A stretch of DNA of 64,000 bases from G965267605 sp965267605 (GTDB lineage: Bacteria > Bacteroidota > Bacteroidia > Flavobacteriales_E > Vicingaceae), in contig OZ254088.1 of NCBI GenBank assembly GCA_965267605.1, forward strand, positions 744,001-808,000, in the 5' to 3' direction. Every line of letters starts with the position of its first letter. Within the stretch, counting starts at the first letter, position 1. The notes under the pieces were generated by a model. It did no database searches, was not told the DNA's origin, and saw nothing but the letters and a program-made list of their open reading frames with translations. Positions 17,540 through 26,446 of the stretch are shown here, piece by piece. A program made the translations under genes and the position numbers.

Positions 17540-19617
17540 GTGATGCACTTCATATAGCATTGGCTGGTACTCCTAATTCCGGTAAGTCATCTTTGTTCAA
17601 TTTGTTTACCGGCGAGCGGGAGAAGGTTGCCAACTATCCAGGTGTAACTGTTGAAGAGGTTAAAAGTGTTTTTGAACTGGATGATGGAAGACGAGTGAAC
17701 ATCACCGATCTGCCCGGGACTTACTCGTTGTACCCCCACTCGGAAGATGAAAGGGTAGTTCTAAATCAGCTACTGGATCAATCAAAGGGGAGGTTCGACT
17801 TCATTCTCTACGTGGCGGATGCCACCAATTTATCGAAGTCATTATTGCTCCTGACGCAATTAGCCGACCTCGGTTGGCCGCTGATTTGTGCATTGAATCA
17901 GATCGATGCAGCGGGGGAGGAGGGGCTCCAGGTAGATCCGGAAAAACTTTCGGATGAACTTGGTGTGCCTGTGATCCCAGTCAATGCCAAAGAGAACGAT
18001 GGTATAGATCAACTGAAATCTCAGTTATTGAGTGGCGGGACCGTTCGAAGGGAGCCCTTTCACGATGTAGAAGCGCCAGTGGCAGAGCTACACAATGGAT
18101 TTGATGACCTTTCTAAATACGGGAAGTATGTCTGGTTGAATACTTATCACCATCTTTTGGATCTACCAGATGAGGTTACTTCCAGGGCGGATGAGTTTAC
18201 CCACGAACTGAATAGACTGGATCTGGAAGTACAGGACAAGCTTACCAGAGCAAACATCCTGGATGAGATCACTTCCAGGGTCACAACTATTCGAAAACAG
18301 GAGGAGAGCAGAAGCGACAGGTTAGACAAAGTGCTTACACATCCTGTCTGGGGATCGTTCATCTTCGTAACCATTCTGTTCTTGATTTTTCAGGCCCTCT
18401 TCACACTGGCCAGCTATCCGATGGACTGGATTGATGCTGGTATGGGTGCATTCGCAGGGTGGATAGGAGGCATGTTGCCTGATGGAATGATCAATTCCTT
18501 TGTGGTGGATGGTGTACTCGCAGGTGTAGCGGGTATTCTCGTGTTCATTCCACAGATTGCGATTTTGTTTGGGTTCATTGCAATTATGGAAGAATCTGGA
18601 TACATGGCCAGGGCCGTGTACCTCTCGGATAAGATCATGGTAAAGTCAGGATTGAACGGCAGAAGTATTGTAGCACTGATCTCTGGTGTTGCCTGCGCTG
18701 TTCCTGCCATCATGGCCACACGTAACATTTCCAATAGAAAGGAGCGGTTGATTACCATCTTCACCACACCGTTTATGAGCTGCTCCGCCCGATTGCCGGT
18801 ATATGTGGTATTGTCTGCGTTGGTCGTTCCAGACGGATATGTATGGGGCGTGTTCAATAAGCAGGGATTGGTGATGTTCGGGATGTATGGTCTGGGCACT
18901 TTTGCTGCGCTTGGCACCTCATGGCTAATCAGCAGGTTCGTGAAAAGTAGTGCACCATCCACACTTTTGATGGAATTACCTGCTTACCGGGTTCCTGTTG
19001 CAAGAACCATCTTACTAACGATGTACGACAAGGCTAAGGTGTTTGTCCTCAATGCCGGAAAGATCATCATCATTATTGCCATGGTATTGTGGGTGCTGGC
19101 GTCCTTTGGACCAGGGGATGCTATGAAGGAGGCAGAAACCGTAGCGATTGAACAAGGCACAACCATTGGACTGTCTGAAGTAGAACTTAACAATTTGGTC
19201 GCTGCGCGCAGGTTGGAAGCATCTTACGCAGGTTTGATGGGCAAGACAATGGAGCCTGTCATTGAGCCGTTGGGATTCGATTGGAAGATTGGGATCGCGT
19301 TGGTTACATCATTTGCAGCCCGGGAGGTTTTTGTGGGAACCATGGCAACGATATACTCCATTGGAACAGAAGAAGACGACCAAACAATTATTGAAACTTT
19401 ACGTTCCCAGCGCAATCCGGAAACGGGAGAGTTGAGCTACACTCCAGCTAAGGCACTTAGTCTACTTATTTTTTATGTGTTCGCGATGCAGTGTATGAGT
19501 ACCCTGGCCATTGTAAAGAAGGAAACCGAGAGTTGGGGCATTGCCCTGGCTCAGTTCGTATTTATGACGCTTCTCGCTTACCTGGCAAGCTACGCCACAT
19601 ATAGCATTCTGGCTTAG
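17536..19617 (+). CDS. feoB: Ferrous iron transport protein B
   Basis: 693 residues. The N-terminal G domain has GTPNSGKS (11-18), the Thr switch region NYPGVTVEE, DLPG (58-61) and an NQID guanine-specificity motif. It is followed by a helical spacer and a polytopic membrane region with the Nramp-like Gate motifs: SGVACAVPAIMATR (Cys in the first gate), FTTPFMSCSARLPVY, and later AAREVFVG. It imports Fe(II) across the inner membrane. Length is normal and no FeoC follows, as is usual in Bacteroidota. Its stop overlaps that of the convergent muiA-like gene. Confidence 0.95.
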   Translation: MSDALHIALAGTPNSGKSSLFNLFTGEREKVANYPGVTVEEVKSVFELDDGRRVNITDLPGTYSLYPHSEDERVVLNQLLDQSKGRFDFILYVADATNLSKSLLLLTQLADLGWPLICALNQIDAAGEEGLQVDPEKLSDELGVPVIPVNAKENDGIDQLKSQLLSGGTVRREPFHDVEAPVAELHNGFDDLSKYGKYVWLNTYHHLLDLPDEVTSRADEFTHELNRLDLEVQDKLTRANILDEITSRVTTIRKQEESRSDRLDKVLTHPVWGSFIFVTILFLIFQALFTLASYPMDWIDAGMGAFAGWIGGMLPDGMINSFVVDGVLAGVAGILVFIPQIAILFGFIAIMEESGYMARAVYLSDKIMVKSGLNGRSIVALISGVACAVPAIMATRNISNRKERLITIFTTPFMSCSARLPVYVVLSALVVPDGYVWGVFNKQGLVMFGMYGLGTFAALGTSWLISRFVKSSAPSTLLMELPAYRVPVARTILLTMYDKAKVFVLNAGKIIIIIAMVLWVLASFGPGDAMKEAETVAIEQGTTIGLSEVELNNLVAARRLEASYAGLMGKTMEPVIEPLGFDWKIGIALVTSFAAREVFVGTMATIYSIGTEEDDQTIIETLRSQRNPETGELSYTPAKALSLLIFYVFAMQCMSTLAIVKKETESWGIALAQFVFMTLLAYLASYATYSILA

Positions 19618-21113
19618 AATTTCGCTCGAACACCACGCTTATTTCTATAGAACGATGACCGCTGTTGGAAGAAGTAGTTTTTACCTCCCTTACCATAATA
19701 CTTCGGATATTCAATGCTATAGGCCAGCTTCAAGTTCTCTTTAACTTTCCCTGAACCTATGTCGAACTTCCAAACCAATTCACCATTTTCTTTGTCATGA
19801 ATTGCATTGGATGTCTCTTCAATGTCAACCTTGACCTTGTTAGTTTGGGTTAAAGGAACCTGGTCGTACAGGTATACTTCCGCCTTCTCTTCTAGTTTAT
19901 TTTCGATCCGAAAGTTATAGGCGTACGTTGACTTGTATTTGTTATTGGTCTCCTTGGTAAAGGTTTCATTGCTGATCTCGGACTTACTAATTACCATGCC
20001 ATCATCCTGTCCAAGAGCGACCTCAAGTGTATCTCCTGCTTCCGCTACTTCTATGACCGTTGTTCCCACATTGATGTCGTTGTAATTGACCTTCGCAGGG
20101 CCATCAAGCAGCTGGAGGTCTTTCCAATCTCTTATTCTCGCGATGAGATATGGTGATGGGTCCAGTGAAGGAATGGCATGATATACCATTTGAATAGGAA
20201 GCGTCTTGGTGTAAACGCTAAACGAGTATATGGCTCCATTGGCAGGTACGGTTTGTGCTCCCGGAACCTCAACCACGGCAGAGGTTGTGGGTATATTGGT
20301 TTCAACATATTCTACGCCCTCCAGAAGCGACACGCCCTGGGTTGATGTTGCTATTACATCCTTATTGCTCACTTTCCTTCCTGTGATAAGCCACGGCTCA
20401 AGTTTCGGTTTCCTTTGAGGTTCTTCCAATGGAAATGCTGACGACATGGTAAGCTTCACCTTGTCCCACTCCTCACCTGTTTGGTTCATGATCTTAACGA
20501 TGTACTTTAAGTCAAGTGTGGTTTGTTTTGATTTTGCCGACAGTTCATAGAAAGGAGCCCAGCCGGCACCTCCTGCGATGTACTTCAATCTTACCTTACG
20601 TTTTACTGGTTTCGAATTCGAAACCAAAAGATTCAGGTTGGCTTTGTCGTTAGCCTTTTCAGCATCCTTGATCTTCGCCTTAACTGCCTGCAGCCTTTTT
20701 GCAACGTCCAATCCTCTTTCTTCATAGAACTGGAATACACCGTTAAGTGCCTCAGGAGTATTCACATTGTGAAGCGCCTTCAGTTTTAAATCGAGGGCCA
20801 CCAATTGTTTCTCGAAGTTGGCCTTTTCATTGTGCCATGCCGCCATTTGCTCATCTGAGTACTTCTTCTCTAACGAAGAGTTGATAAGGATAAGGTCCTT
20901 GTCCAGCATCTGAACAGTTTTGGTAACGATCTTTCCTGATACCTGCTTCAAAACAAGTTTGTTGAGTCCAGGTTGAAGGTTGATGTTGAGATCGTGGTTG
21001 ATTTCTGCACCTACGTAGAAAACGGTAACCTCTTTGATATTAGGTTTGATTTCGGTTTGCGCCTGGCTTAAAGATGTACATGCCAGTAAAACGATAAGGC
21101 CTAGTCTTTTCAT
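19614..21113 (-). CDS. MuiA family protein (DUF4140/DUF4139)
   Basis: 499 residues with a signal peptide (LACTSLSQAQ). The N-terminal DUF4140 region begins KEVTVFYVGAEINHDLNINL.PG and is followed by a coiled-coil segment (about 95-165). The C-terminal DUF4139 region has VRLKYIAGGAGWAPFYELSA, ..N.TGEEWDKVKLTMSSA and ends with a DQVP..Q...V-type beta sandwich. Members are called mucoidy inhibitor A in some genomes, but their biochemical role is undefined; a periplasmic/outer-membrane location is likely. Monocistronic and convergent with feoB. Confidence 0.85.
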   Translation of the reverse strand: MKRLGLIVLLACTSLSQAQTEIKPNIKEVTVFYVGAEINHDLNINLQPGLNKLVLKQVSGKIVTKTVQMLDKDLILINSSLEKKYSDEQMAAWHNEKANFEKQLVALDLKLKALHNVNTPEALNGVFQFYEERGLDVAKRLQAVKAKIKDAEKANDKANLNLLVSNSKPVKRKVRLKYIAGGAGWAPFYELSAKSKQTTLDLKYIVKIMNQTGEEWDKVKLTMSSAFPLEEPQRKPKLEPWLITGRKVSNKDVIATSTQGVSLLEGVEYVETNIPTTSAVVEVPGAQTVPANGAIYSFSVYTKTLPIQMVYHAIPSLDPSPYLIARIRDWKDLQLLDGPAKVNYNDINVGTTVIEVAEAGDTLEVALGQDDGMVISKSEISNETFTKETNNKYKSTYAYNFRIENKLEEKAEVYLYDQVPLTQTNKVKVDIEETSNAIHDKENGELVWKFDIGSGKVKENLKLAYSIEYPKYYGKGGKNYFFQQRSSFYRNKRGVRAKF

Positions 21114-21188
21114 TCCTCATTGAGCGTTAGTGGTATAACATAGATACGACAATGGTAGAAATTCCATACGGATGCAGGCAAATTCCTG

Positions 21189-23279
21189 TCAGATGCGTAC
21201 GCCCAGGATGCATACATCATCCACCTGCTCCAGATCTGCTTTCCATTCATTGAACTTATCGAAGAGGAATGTAGCCCTGTTGACATCCATCTGGATGGTT
21301 TCGAAAAGCAAATGCTTGAAGGGCTTGTACTTGAGTTTTTTGCCATTTCGACCACCGAATTGGTCGGGATATCCATCTGAGAATACGATCACATAATCTC
21401 CCTTCTCCACAGCAACTTCATGGTTGGTAAATGGAGATGGCTGGTGGTAAGCGCCAATGGGTTGTTTGTCTCCTTTGATCTGTACAGTTTCTTCCGCATG
21501 TGTAATACCCTTCTTCATGATCCATACGGGATTGTTCGCACCGGCAAATTCCAGTTTTCCATTGGTCAGCTTGCAAAGCGCGATATCCATACCGTCACTC
21601 ACGGAAAGTTCGCTTTGTTCAAAGGCTTCGAGTACAATGGATCTGGTTCTGTTTAGGATTTCTGCAGGTTCGATCAATCCAAACTCCCGGACACACCTTC
21701 TTAGGGCGTTGTGACACACAACGGATACCATAGCTCCTGGTACTCCATGTCCCGTACAATCGCCAACACCAAAAATGACACCACCGGGAATCTCTTCGAG
21801 GAAGTAGAAATCGCCTGCTACAATATCCTTTGCAATATTCATGATAAAGGAGTCTGGGATCAGACGATCGAATTCGGAAGGCGCAGGAAGAATGGCGTGT
21901 TGGATTCGCTTGGCGTACTCCATACTATCCGTAATCTCCGTGTTCTTCTGATGAATAATTGCGTTAAGGTTCCGTTGTTGTTTGAGGTTCCGGTATAAGG
22001 CAATGGCACCGGCCAACAAGAGCATCCCAATGACCAACCCGAAGATAATGAAGAGCCTGTCGCGTTTAAGTTTTTCTTCTTTCGCCAGCAGGTCGCGTTC
22101 GTATTCAGCCGTTTTCGTTGCGAACTTCTGCGCTTGAACCGTACTGTCTTTCATTGTTGCAAACCTGAGATCGTACAATTGCCGTGATGTATTCAATGAA
22201 CGCACATTGGTAATGGCGGCAAAACTGTCCTTTAAGATCATATGTTGCTCCAGGAAATCGACCGATTGCTTGTATTCTCCCAAATCCCTACAGGCAATGG
22301 CCGCGGCAAGTATACTTTGATCCTGTCTTCTCAATATGTTTCCCTTCTTGAAGTACTCGTAAGCTTTAATGCCATATTCCTTTGCCTGTCTGGGCCTATC
22401 CGTTCTAAGGTAACCGTATGCAAGGTTCATGCAGGCAGCGCCCATTCCCTCAAGGTCATTGTTATTTTGAGATACTTCATACGCTTGCGAGGCATAATAG
22501 ATCGAGCTGTCCATCATTTTTAGTTGGCGCATCTCGTTTGAAATATTGTTAAGGATTGATCTTCTTGTCTTGTTTGATGTAGGAGGTACCATTGGGAGCG
22601 CTTCCTGGTAATGTCTTATGGATGCAATACCTACTTCCGCATTTGCAGTGACAAATTTCGCTCTGATCTTCTGGGTGAGGTCTCCACTCCGTTTTGCAAT
22701 AACTGTTAATTCCTTTGCACGTTCTTTCTGCTTTTCATGATCTACCATACCAGAGTAAATCTCGATGTTGGCTAACCCCATTAAGATTTCAAACTGCGTG
22801 TTGTCATCCAGCGTTCGGGAGAGTTCCAAAGCCTCCAGCATAAGTTTCAGTGCATCGTTTAACCGTCCTGATTCCAACAGTGTCAAATCACAATAGTCTG
22901 ATATTGCAGCAACCACAGCAGCCGTATCATTCGTGGCCCTTGCCACTTCCAATGCCTTTTGGCAGAATTGATCTGCCTCGAGATAGTGGTAGTGCTTACT
23001 GTGGTAGTTGGCAATCCTTCTTAATACCTTTGCCTTAAGGGGTGTTGCGGGCTGCTTTCTTAACAGGCGTTCAGCCCGTCCGTAGTAGTAATATCCTGAA
23101 TCAGTACCACTGCCAAATTCTCTTCCGATTTGATCGTAGATTTCAGCTATTCCGGTGGAATTGGATTTGTTATTGACCTCCCCACGCAGCGAATCAATAC
23201 GAGCCCGGTTTTGCCCAAATGCAAACACCACGTAAGTCAGTAAACCAACCAGCACTATACCCTTATACCAAGAATGCAT
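21189..23279 (-). CDS. TPR-containing SpoIIE-type phosphatase, membrane-anchored
   Basis: 696 residues. Signal peptide at the N-terminus, then TPR repeats (about residues 45-345) facing the periplasm, a single membrane helix (about 395-415) and a short coiled coil (NTEITDSMEYAKRIQHAILP). A C-terminal SpoIIE/PP2C domain follows with metal-site motifs VAGDFYF, DCTGHGVPGAMVSVV, GANNPVWI, GDKQPIGAY and SDGYPDQFGG. It should dephosphorylate Ser/Thr on a partner, typically an anti-sigma-antagonist STAS protein. Its start overlaps the end of the upstream CHASE-PAS-SpoIIE gene by 25 bp. No RsbW-like kinase is visible nearby. Confidence 0.9.
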   Translation of the reverse strand: MHSWYKGIVLVGLLTYVVFAFGQNRARIDSLRGEVNNKSNSTGIAEIYDQIGREFGSGTDSGYYYYGRAERLLRKQPATPLKAKVLRRIANYHSKHYHYLEADQFCQKALEVARATNDTAAVVAAISDYCDLTLLESGRLNDALKLMLEALELSRTLDDNTQFEILMGLANIEIYSGMVDHEKQKERAKELTVIAKRSGDLTQKIRAKFVTANAEVGIASIRHYQEALPMVPPTSNKTRRSILNNISNEMRQLKMMDSSIYYASQAYEVSQNNNDLEGMGAACMNLAYGYLRTDRPRQAKEYGIKAYEYFKKGNILRRQDQSILAAAIACRDLGEYKQSVDFLEQHMILKDSFAAITNVRSLNTSRQLYDLRFATMKDSTVQAQKFATKTAEYERDLLAKEEKLKRDRLFIIFGLVIGMLLLAGAIALYRNLKQQRNLNAIIHQKNTEITDSMEYAKRIQHAILPAPSEFDRLIPDSFIMNIAKDIVAGDFYFLEEIPGGVIFGVGDCTGHGVPGAMVSVVCHNALRRCVREFGLIEPAEILNRTRSIVLEAFEQSELSVSDGMDIALCKLTNGKLEFAGANNPVWIMKKGITHAEETVQIKGDKQPIGAYHQPSPFTNHEVAVEKGDYVIVFSDGYPDQFGGRNGKKLKYKPFKHLLFETIQMDVNRATFLFDKFNEWKADLEQVDDVCILGVRI

Positions 23280-26143
23280 ACGTCATCAATTTGGTCATAG
23301 CCGCCCTTCCATTCATCGAATATCCTTGAAAGTTCCTCATGCTGGTCGTTCATAGACAGCTTGTTGATGGATAATAACAGCTTCTTAAAGGGTTTATACT
23401 TGAATTTTTTGCCATTCTCGCCTCCAAACTGATCCGGAAACCCATCTGTAAAAAGGTACACGGTGTCGCCATCAGTCAATTGAATCTGCTTTGAATTGAA
23501 TGGTTTGTTATAGGCGAATTTACCAATAGGCTGCTTATCAGCTTTAAATTCGCTTAAGTACAATTCCGCAGAATCTGTTTCTAGTTCTGCGTAGTTGTTT
23601 GCACCTTCCTTCTTGTCTTTGGATACAATCCATAAAGGGTTATTGGCGCCAGCATACATCAGTAGCTTCGTTTTCGGTTGGTACTTGCACAACGAAATAT
23701 CCATGCCGTCTTTTACATCTTCGGTAGAGCTTCCAAATCGTTCAACCACCCGATCTCTTGTAGAGTCTAACAGAGCTGCCGGATTACCATTCGAGACTTC
23801 GTTATTGCTCGCATTTAGTGCATTGCTGCACACTACCGAAACCATGGCGCCAGGCACACCGTGACCCGTACAATCGGCAGCCGCAAACATGATGTCACTA
23901 CCATTTTCCTGGAGCCAGTAGAAATCGCCTGCTACAATATCCTTAGGGCGGTATAACACAAAAGACTCCGAGAACAGATTCTTGAAAGTCTCTGTATTAG
24001 GTAGAATTGCTTCTTGCAGGCGCTTGGCGTAGTTGATGCTGTCAACGATCTCCCGGTTCTTTTCCGATAACTGGTCCGCGAAAAGCTTACGCTCATTTAT
24101 ATCAGTGTATACTACAATGATGTGCTGAAGCTTCTTTTCCTCATCGTATACTGGAGATAAAGATGCTGTGGTCCACATGAAGGTGCCATCTTTTCTTTGA
24201 TGGGCGCTTTCGTAAATGAATGGCTCCGCATTGTTGTGGAATGCTTTGATGACATCATTGATGTCGGGTCTGCTGCTGAGTTGTTGAATGCTGAGGTTAG
24301 AACCAAATACCGATTCAAATTCCTCTGCGGGGTAGCCCGAATTACGAACCAACCCATGGTTGTAATATTCTACACTTCCTTTGGCGTCACAGATCATTAC
24401 GGCCTCATTCATCCGTTCTGCCACCATCGACAATCTTTTTAGCTCTTCATTTTTCTTCTTGATCTCATCTTCGGCATCCTTCAGCAGGGTAATATCTGTA
24501 TCGATAATGATGAAGTTGGTCAATGTTCCGGCATCATTAAAAATGGGTGTTAGCGTGGATGATTCCCATACACGTTTGCCATCGTTAGTGATGTTGAGAG
24601 AATCGTATTTGCGAGGCTTCCTGGTAGCGGCACAGTCGTCAAGGATCTGCCCCATGTCTTCGTTGTTACTTATGGTTCGGATGTTGCGTCCTCTTTCCGC
24701 GATCAATTGATCGAGGGTGAGGTTGTTCAGTTTTTCAAAGCTTCTATTGATCCATTCCAGATTCCCTTCTGCATCCAGAATGAGTATCACGTTCTCTGTC
24801 TCGCTAGCCACCAATGATAAACGTTGCAGTTCGCGTTCGTATTCAACCTTGTCCGTTACGTCATTGATGATCTCAATGCTCTTAATCAATCTCTTCTGAT
24901 CGTCAAATACAGGGGTGCTGCTGATCTCTATCCATATCTGATGTCCATCTTTATGGTATACCAGAATCTCCTCATTCCATGGCAGAGAGTCACTGTGTTT
25001 TTCCCTTATCCGTTCCAAAACCTCTTGCGAAGAACCTTCACCAACCAGCACATCACCCGGTGAGATATCCTTCAAATCTTCAAGGGTATATCCGGTAATA
25101 GCGGTGTAAGACTCATTCAGCCAAAGCGTTCGATTATCTGCAGAAAGAATTACAATACCATTATTGGTTTTACTGGCCACTACGGATAGCTCTTCCAATT
25201 CCTCTTTTGCTTCCAGCAGTTGTTTGTTGGTTCTTCTCGATTTATTGATTTGCCAGATGGTAAATACGATGAACGCAGCCATGAATGCCAACCAGAAATA
25301 CAACAGGTATTTGATGATTGGAAAAGTGCTTGGTGGATTCTTGTGTGCTGTGGATACCAGAAAGGTATATCCAAACAGTTCTATTTCAGATTTCAGGTAC
25401 GACTCTTCCGGAATGTTAAGCTTTCCGAAGTATTCCGGATCCGTTCGGTTCGAGCTTATGGCTGTGCCATCGTGTACCGCGTATCTATCGAAGAAATGCC
25501 CTTTGGAAGTTTGGAAACGATATACGTAATCTCTTGTATTTGCGCTGCCGTAAATGCCTTCCAGTACGTACTGAAGTTCAACTATGGTTGCAACAAATCC
25601 AATGGGAACAGAATCCCGGTGTACACCAAAATGCATAGCAAGCCCCGGCCAGCCTTCTTTCAGGTTGAATGGCTCGAACATTACCATTGTTTCTCGCTCA
25701 ATAGCGTAATTGAGGAGCGCCAGTTCGGCTTCATTTCGGAATTGCTTTACACTGGTACCCTCTAGTTTCGCTGGATCCATTGCGTTTTTCGAGAACGTAT
25801 AGACAATGTTGAAGTTGGTATCTACCAGGGAGACAACAATGGAGTCTTCATATTGGATCTGATCTACGAGATGTGCAAGGTATTTCTGTAGTTCAGTTGC
25901 TGAGGGTAAGTCCTGGTTATACTTTAAAAAGGCACCCAACCCTGCTGTAATGGTGGTGAGGTTGTTGATCCTTCCTTGCATCAGTTTGATCGCATCCGTG
26001 TGGGCCGCCTCAAGCTGTATTTGGCGTTTGTCCTCTTCCTTTTCTGATAGGGAGGCGTTTACATACCTCAGAATCAACCCGCCACTGAGCAACAGTAACA
26101 ACAGTACTGCGTACAGGCCGTATTTGGAGAGGGTGCGATTCAT
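23255..26143 (-). CDS. CHASE-PAS3-SpoIIE sensor phosphatase
   Basis: 962 residues. N-terminal membrane helix (about 10-28), a periplasmic CHASE-like sensor (about 50-265, with AMHFGVHRDSVPIGFVATI), and a second helix (about 278-296). Three PAS domains follow, starting near VVASKTNNGIVIL, LVASETENVILIL and MVAERMNEAVMIC. The C-terminal SpoIIE phosphatase contains VAGDFYWL, DCTGHGVPGAMVSVVCSNAL, GDKQPIG-like and FTDGFPDQFGG. It combines external and internal sensing with a PP2C output. The C-terminal 230 residues are clearly paralogous to those of the proteins at 21189 and 38252. Confidence 0.92.
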   Translation of the reverse strand: MNRTLSKYGLYAVLLLLLLSGGLILRYVNASLSEKEEDKRQIQLEAAHTDAIKLMQGRINNLTTITAGLGAFLKYNQDLPSATELQKYLAHLVDQIQYEDSIVVSLVDTNFNIVYTFSKNAMDPAKLEGTSVKQFRNEAELALLNYAIERETMVMFEPFNLKEGWPGLAMHFGVHRDSVPIGFVATIVELQYVLEGIYGSANTRDYVYRFQTSKGHFFDRYAVHDGTAISSNRTDPEYFGKLNIPEESYLKSEIELFGYTFLVSTAHKNPPSTFPIIKYLLYFWLAFMAAFIVFTIWQINKSRRTNKQLLEAKEELEELSVVASKTNNGIVILSADNRTLWLNESYTAITGYTLEDLKDISPGDVLVGEGSSQEVLERIREKHSDSLPWNEEILVYHKDGHQIWIEISSTPVFDDQKRLIKSIEIINDVTDKVEYERELQRLSLVASETENVILILDAEGNLEWINRSFEKLNNLTLDQLIAERGRNIRTISNNEDMGQILDDCAATRKPRKYDSLNITNDGKRVWESSTLTPIFNDAGTLTNFIIIDTDITLLKDAEDEIKKKNEELKRLSMVAERMNEAVMICDAKGSVEYYNHGLVRNSGYPAEEFESVFGSNLSIQQLSSRPDINDVIKAFHNNAEPFIYESAHQRKDGTFMWTTASLSPVYDEEKKLQHIIVVYTDINERKLFADQLSEKNREIVDSINYAKRLQEAILPNTETFKNLFSESFVLYRPKDIVAGDFYWLQENGSDIMFAAADCTGHGVPGAMVSVVCSNALNASNNEVSNGNPAALLDSTRDRVVERFGSSTEDVKDGMDISLCKYQPKTKLLMYAGANNPLWIVSKDKKEGANNYAELETDSAELYLSEFKADKQPIGKFAYNKPFNSKQIQLTDGDTVYLFTDGFPDQFGGENGKKFKYKPFKKLLLSINKLSMNDQHEELSRIFDEWKGGYDQIDDVCILGIRV

Positions 26144-26174
26144 AGTGCAAAAGTTACGAAATGGCCATTAATGA

Positions 26175-26206
26175 TACGTTGGGAAACTCAAACGGTACGT
26201 TGGGAA
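26175..26206 (+). promoter_or_regulatory. LytTR-type operator: two TACGTTGGGAA direct repeats 21 bp apart
   Basis: The 11-mer TACGTTGGGAA occurs at 26175-26185 and again at 26196-26206, with starts exactly 21 bp (two helical turns) apart. The first nine bases fit the published LytTR (AgrA-type) half-site pattern [TA][AC][CA]GTTN[AG][TG], and 12 bp separate the 9-mers, also as in that class. A perfect inverted repeat AGTTAC-CACA-GTAACT (26227-26242) lies just downstream. Target: the operon encoding the small RHH-like protein and the LytS-type kinase. Confidence 0.7.
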
Positions 26207-26284
26207 GAAATCGAGCAACTTTTTTCAGTTACCACAGTAACTATGATATATCCTATACAGCATATATATCGCATTATGATTGAC

Positions 26285-26446
26285 ATGATTTCGGAAAGAA
26301 AAGAAGACTCTATTCGCAAACTCATCGATCTGGATAAGGAGGTGGTGCGTCAGCTGAAGATTCAGGCTGCGGAGCAAGACTTTCGCAGTGTGAAGGCATA
26401 CATTGAGCACATTCTCGTCCAGAAAGCTATTTCGAATGGCAGATAG
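26285..26446 (+). CDS. Small ribbon-helix-helix-like protein
   Basis: 53 residues from ATG 26285 (alternatives ATG 26276 or 26243). The sequence ISERKEDSIRKLIDLDKEV then RQLKIQAAEQDFRSVKAYIEHIL has the spacing of small Bacteroidota ribbon-helix-helix proteins: a basic strand, then two helices with SVKAYIEHIL at the end. Such proteins can bind DNA as dimers, but many act with an unknown partner. The stop codon lies 11 bp inside the LytS-type kinase gene, so translation is coupled. Both are preceded by the LytTR-like direct repeats. Confidence 0.65.
   Translation: MISERKEDSIRKLIDLDKEVVRQLKIQAAEQDFRSVKAYIEHILVQKAISNGR

Noticed and set aside
21110..21376. 88-residue minus-strand frame downstream of the TPR-SpoIIE gene
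   Set aside because: It overlaps the end of the real phosphatase gene in another frame and has no family features.
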